Shown piece after piece: positions 5,868-7,549 of a stretch of 7,549 nt of DNA; the first letter of the stretch is position 1; every line of letters starts with the position of its first letter. Source of the DNA: Polyangiaceae bacterium. GTDB taxonomy: Bacteria; Myxococcota; Polyangia; Polyangiales; Polyangiaceae. The DNA is taken from NCBI GenBank assembly GCA_025936205.1, contig JAICTU010000450.1:1-7549 (forward strand), read 5' to 3'. The translations under genes were made by a program, and so were the position numbers. The notes beneath the pieces were generated by a model, which saw only the letters and a program-made list of their open reading frames with translations, was not told the origin of the DNA and did not search any database.

Positions 5868-6069
5868 ATCAGCTCGCGGTTCAGTTGTATCTGCCGATTC
5901 CCATTGGGTTTTCAAACGCACCTCGAAGGCCGTCGGAAGTTGCGTTGGCGAGCGCATCTTCAGCCGAAGCGGCGTCGTCCGGAGTCGCATGCTCCGGCGC
6001 TGACGCTTTGCCTGCGCTTGCCGTCATCGTTCTCTGCAGCGAGGCCGAGTCTGCTAGACATCGAGACGG

Positions 6070-6093
6070 AGCGAGCTCGCTGCTCGAGAGCAG
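6070..6093. repeat. Adjacent palindromes in the upstream region of the TPR gene
   Basis: AGCGAGCTCGCT (6070-6081) is a perfect 12-bp palindrome. It overlaps by two bases CTGCTC-GA-GAGCAG (6080-6093), a 6-bp inverted repeat with a 2-bp centre. They lie about 190-210 bp before ATG 6280. They could be an operator or an RNA structure; chance is also possible. The symmetry is directly visible and the role is unknown. Confidence 0.35.
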
Positions 6094-6279
6094 TGCAGGC
6101 GAGCATGCATGGCGACTGGGAACGAATGCGGCTGGACATGCATCGAGAGAATTCGGGTCGGGGTGCGGCGCAACGGCTGCATCCGGAAGACGACCGCAGT
6201 CGGTCTCAATCTCGATCGGGCGTAGTGATGATCGGCGATAGCGGGTTGGTTGTAACGGTGGCGGCGAAAGTGAGGACGA

Positions 6280-7549
6280 ATGTTGCCTAGGCGATGGCTG
6301 GGCGTTGGTTGCTTGGGTTCTGGGTTGGCGCTGGCAGCATCGCTGTTCTGCGCAGCGCCTGCGCGAGCGCAGGGTGTGATCGACTTGGACGAAGCGGACG
6401 AACAGGTCGACGAAAAGGCACCTGCACCCGGTCCTTCCGTGACCGCGGGGCAGATGTCCGAGAACGCGAGAGCCGCCAAGGCGCTGTTCGACGCCCAGAA
6501 GTGGGAAGAGGCGGCGCTCGCTCTGTACGGAGTCGTCGCAGGAGACAAGGACGACGAAGGCAACAAGCAACTCGCGCAGTACTTCCTCTCCATCTCGCTG
6601 TACCGGATGAAGCTGTATCAGGCGAGCTACGCGCTGTTCGGCTTCATCGCGGACAACCGCAACCACCTCAAGTTCCAGGAGACGCTGCTGTGGCTGGCCA
6701 AGCTGGCAACGCAGCTGCCGGAACCCGCCGACATCATCGAGCGCGTGGGGCGCTATCGCGACACCGAGATCGCTGCTTTCAACAACGACAAGCAGAAGGA
6801 TCTCTACTACCAGCTGAACTACCTGCTCGGTCGCTACAAGTACCGCAACCGCCAGTTTGAAGAGGCGATCCGCCTGTTCAACAAGGTGGAGGACAGCAGC
6901 CAATACTACATTCAGGCGCAGTTCTTCGCCGGCACCAGCTACGTGCAGCTGAAGAAGTCTGTGCCCGCCGTGCAGGCGTTCCAGCGCATCGAGACCGCGG
7001 CACGCAGCAGCGTGGAAGGTATCGAGGACGAGGACCGCATCCGGGATTTGGCGTTCCTGTCGATGGCGCGCACCTACTACTCGGCTTCGATTCAGCTCGA
7101 CCGTGAAACGAACGCGCCCACCGTCAACGCGCAGAAGCTCAGCGCCGCCGTCAAGAACTGGAACCAGATCGAGCCCTCGAGCGAGTACTGGTTGCAGGCG
7201 CTCTTCGAAGAGTCGTGGGCCTACTTCATGGCGGGCCAGTACCCGAAGGCGTTGGGCAACATCCACACGCTGCAGTCGCCGTACTTCCCGGGCGCCTTCT
7301 ATCCGGAAGGCGAGATTCTGAAGGCGGTCATCTACTTCTCCAACTGCAACTACGAAGCGGCCACCACCGTCGTCGCGCGCTTCAACAAGCACTACGTGCC
7401 GATTCAGGAAGAGCTGCAGAAGGTGCTGGCGCGCTTCAAGGGCGAGCAGCAGGCGGAGCCGTTCTTCAAGTTCCTGCTCAGCGTGCGCGACGGCACGGCG
7501 GACTTGCCGCCGAACATCGCGGGTATCGTGAAGGAATCGATGTCCGATC
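6280..7549 (+). CDS. Exported TPR-repeat protein, 3' end outside the window
   Basis: The frame is open from ATG 6280 to the right edge (423 codons, no stop), so only the N-terminal part is seen. GAGG (6272-6275) lies 4 nt before the ATG, a usable but close Shine-Dalgarno. The N terminus is a Sec signal: basic MLPRRW, a hydrophobic core to about residue 24, and a probable signal peptidase I site after PARA (27-30). An acidic, Pro-containing linker (about 33-55) follows. The rest is a chain of helix pairs resembling TPRs, clearest at about 61-90, 97-127, 177-207, 208-240, 304-336 and 345-372. Examples are YLLGRYKYRNRQFEEAIRLF (181-200) and ESWAYFMAGQYPKAL (311-325). The segment SPYFPGAFYPEGEILKAVIY (333-352) looks family-specific. 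It is probably a periplasmic scaffold protein; partners are unknown. Codon use is strongly G/C-ending, confirming this strand over the long antisense frame. Confidence 0.93.
   Translation, partial: MLPRRWLGVGCLGSGLALAASLFCAAPARAQGVIDLDEADEQVDEKAPAPGPSVTAGQMSENARAAKALFDAQKWEEAALALYGVVAGDKDDEGNKQLAQYFLSISLYRMKLYQASYALFGFIADNRNHLKFQETLLWLAKLATQLPEPADIIERVGRYRDTEIAAFNNDKQKDLYYQLNYLLGRYKYRNRQFEEAIRLFNKVEDSSQYYIQAQFFAGTSYVQLKKSVPAVQAFQRIETAARSSVEGIEDEDRIRDLAFLSMARTYYSASIQLDRETNAPTVNAQKLSAAVKNWNQIEPSSEYWLQALFEESWAYFMAGQYPKALGNIHTLQSPYFPGAFYPEGEILKAVIYFSNCNYEAATTVVARFNKHYVPIQEELQKVLARFKGEQQAEPFFKFLLSVRDGTADLPPNIAGIVKESMSD

Larger units (their letters stand above)
5452..6279. other. 828-bp divergent intergenic region without a convincing protein gene
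   Basis: This region separates the leftward lipoprotein gene from the rightward TPR gene. Open frames occur on both strands, but their translations are Arg/Ser/Pro-rich or antisense-like, lack recognisable domains, and compete with each other over the same bases, as chance frames in G+C-rich DNA do. The left part (about 5649-5753) is a series of G+C-rich hairpins ending in a terminator-like stem. The middle (about 5840-5930) is relatively A/T-rich and holds a rightward promoter candidate. Around 5979-5997 CCGGAG and CTCCGG form a 6-bp stem with a 7-nt loop, and further dyads cluster at 6070-6093. A 48-codon minus-strand frame (6027 to 5881) is the only small-gene candidate and is weak. No tRNA or known structured RNA was recognised. 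Confidence 0.6.

Noticed and set aside
5885..6241. 118-codon plus-strand frame beginning with TTG just after the promoter candidate
   Set aside because: Ser/Ala/Arg-rich composition with no motif or clear ribosome binding site, and other frames on both strands are equally open here.
5881..7392. 503-codon open frame on the minus strand opposite the exported TPR gene
   Set aside because: Its Val/Leu/Arg-rich translation is what results from reading Asn/Gln/Asp/Lys-rich G+C-biased codons backwards; no domain is seen, and the plus-strand frame has a signal peptide and TPR repeats.

Overview
The window looks like chromosomal DNA of a high-GC, Gram-negative bacterium, most likely a myxobacterium (Myxococcota, Polyangia-like). 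The clues are the strong G/C bias at third codon positions, several lipoproteins with Sec/Lsp signals, TPR proteins in large-genome myxobacterial style, and a bacterial mevalonate pathway, which myxobacteria are known to use. The taxon is inferred from gene content. No rRNA, tRNA, CRISPR array, insertion sequence or phage gene was seen.

Minus strand, 5451 down to 2: seven genes read leftward. First is a cysteine-rich lipoprotein (4780-5451), followed 4 nt later by a YraN-family nuclease-fold protein (4401-4775). After a 111-nt gap with a possible promoter comes a run of five genes whose ends overlap: a small helical lipoprotein (3831-4289), diphosphomevalonate decarboxylase mvaD (2815-3843), a GHMP kinase best read as phosphomevalonate kinase mvaK2 (1898-2818), class II HMG-CoA reductase mvaA (616-1908), and a small TPR lipoprotein (2-619). 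Two junctions are 4-bp ATGA/GTGA overlaps, so the five are probably co-transcribed and translationally coupled. The three enzymes cover HMG-CoA to mevalonate, mevalonate-5-phosphate to the diphosphate, and the diphosphate to isopentenyl diphosphate. Mevalonate kinase, HMG-CoA synthase and IPP isomerase are not in the window.

5452-6279 is an 828-bp divergent intergenic region with no convincing protein gene. It holds a likely extended -10 promoter for the leftward lipoprotein (giving an almost leaderless mRNA), a G+C-rich block of hairpins ending in a terminator-like stem (5649-5753), a rightward promoter candidate with a perfect TTGACA box (5840), and a cluster of short dyads (6070-6093).

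Plus strand, 6280 to the right edge: the first 423 residues of an exported, TPR-type helical-repeat protein that runs off the window.

Nothing here is clearly a new system. The points most worth a second look are the coupling of two uncharacterised lipoproteins to isoprenoid enzymes, the cofactor-determining position in the reductase, and the structured intergenic block.
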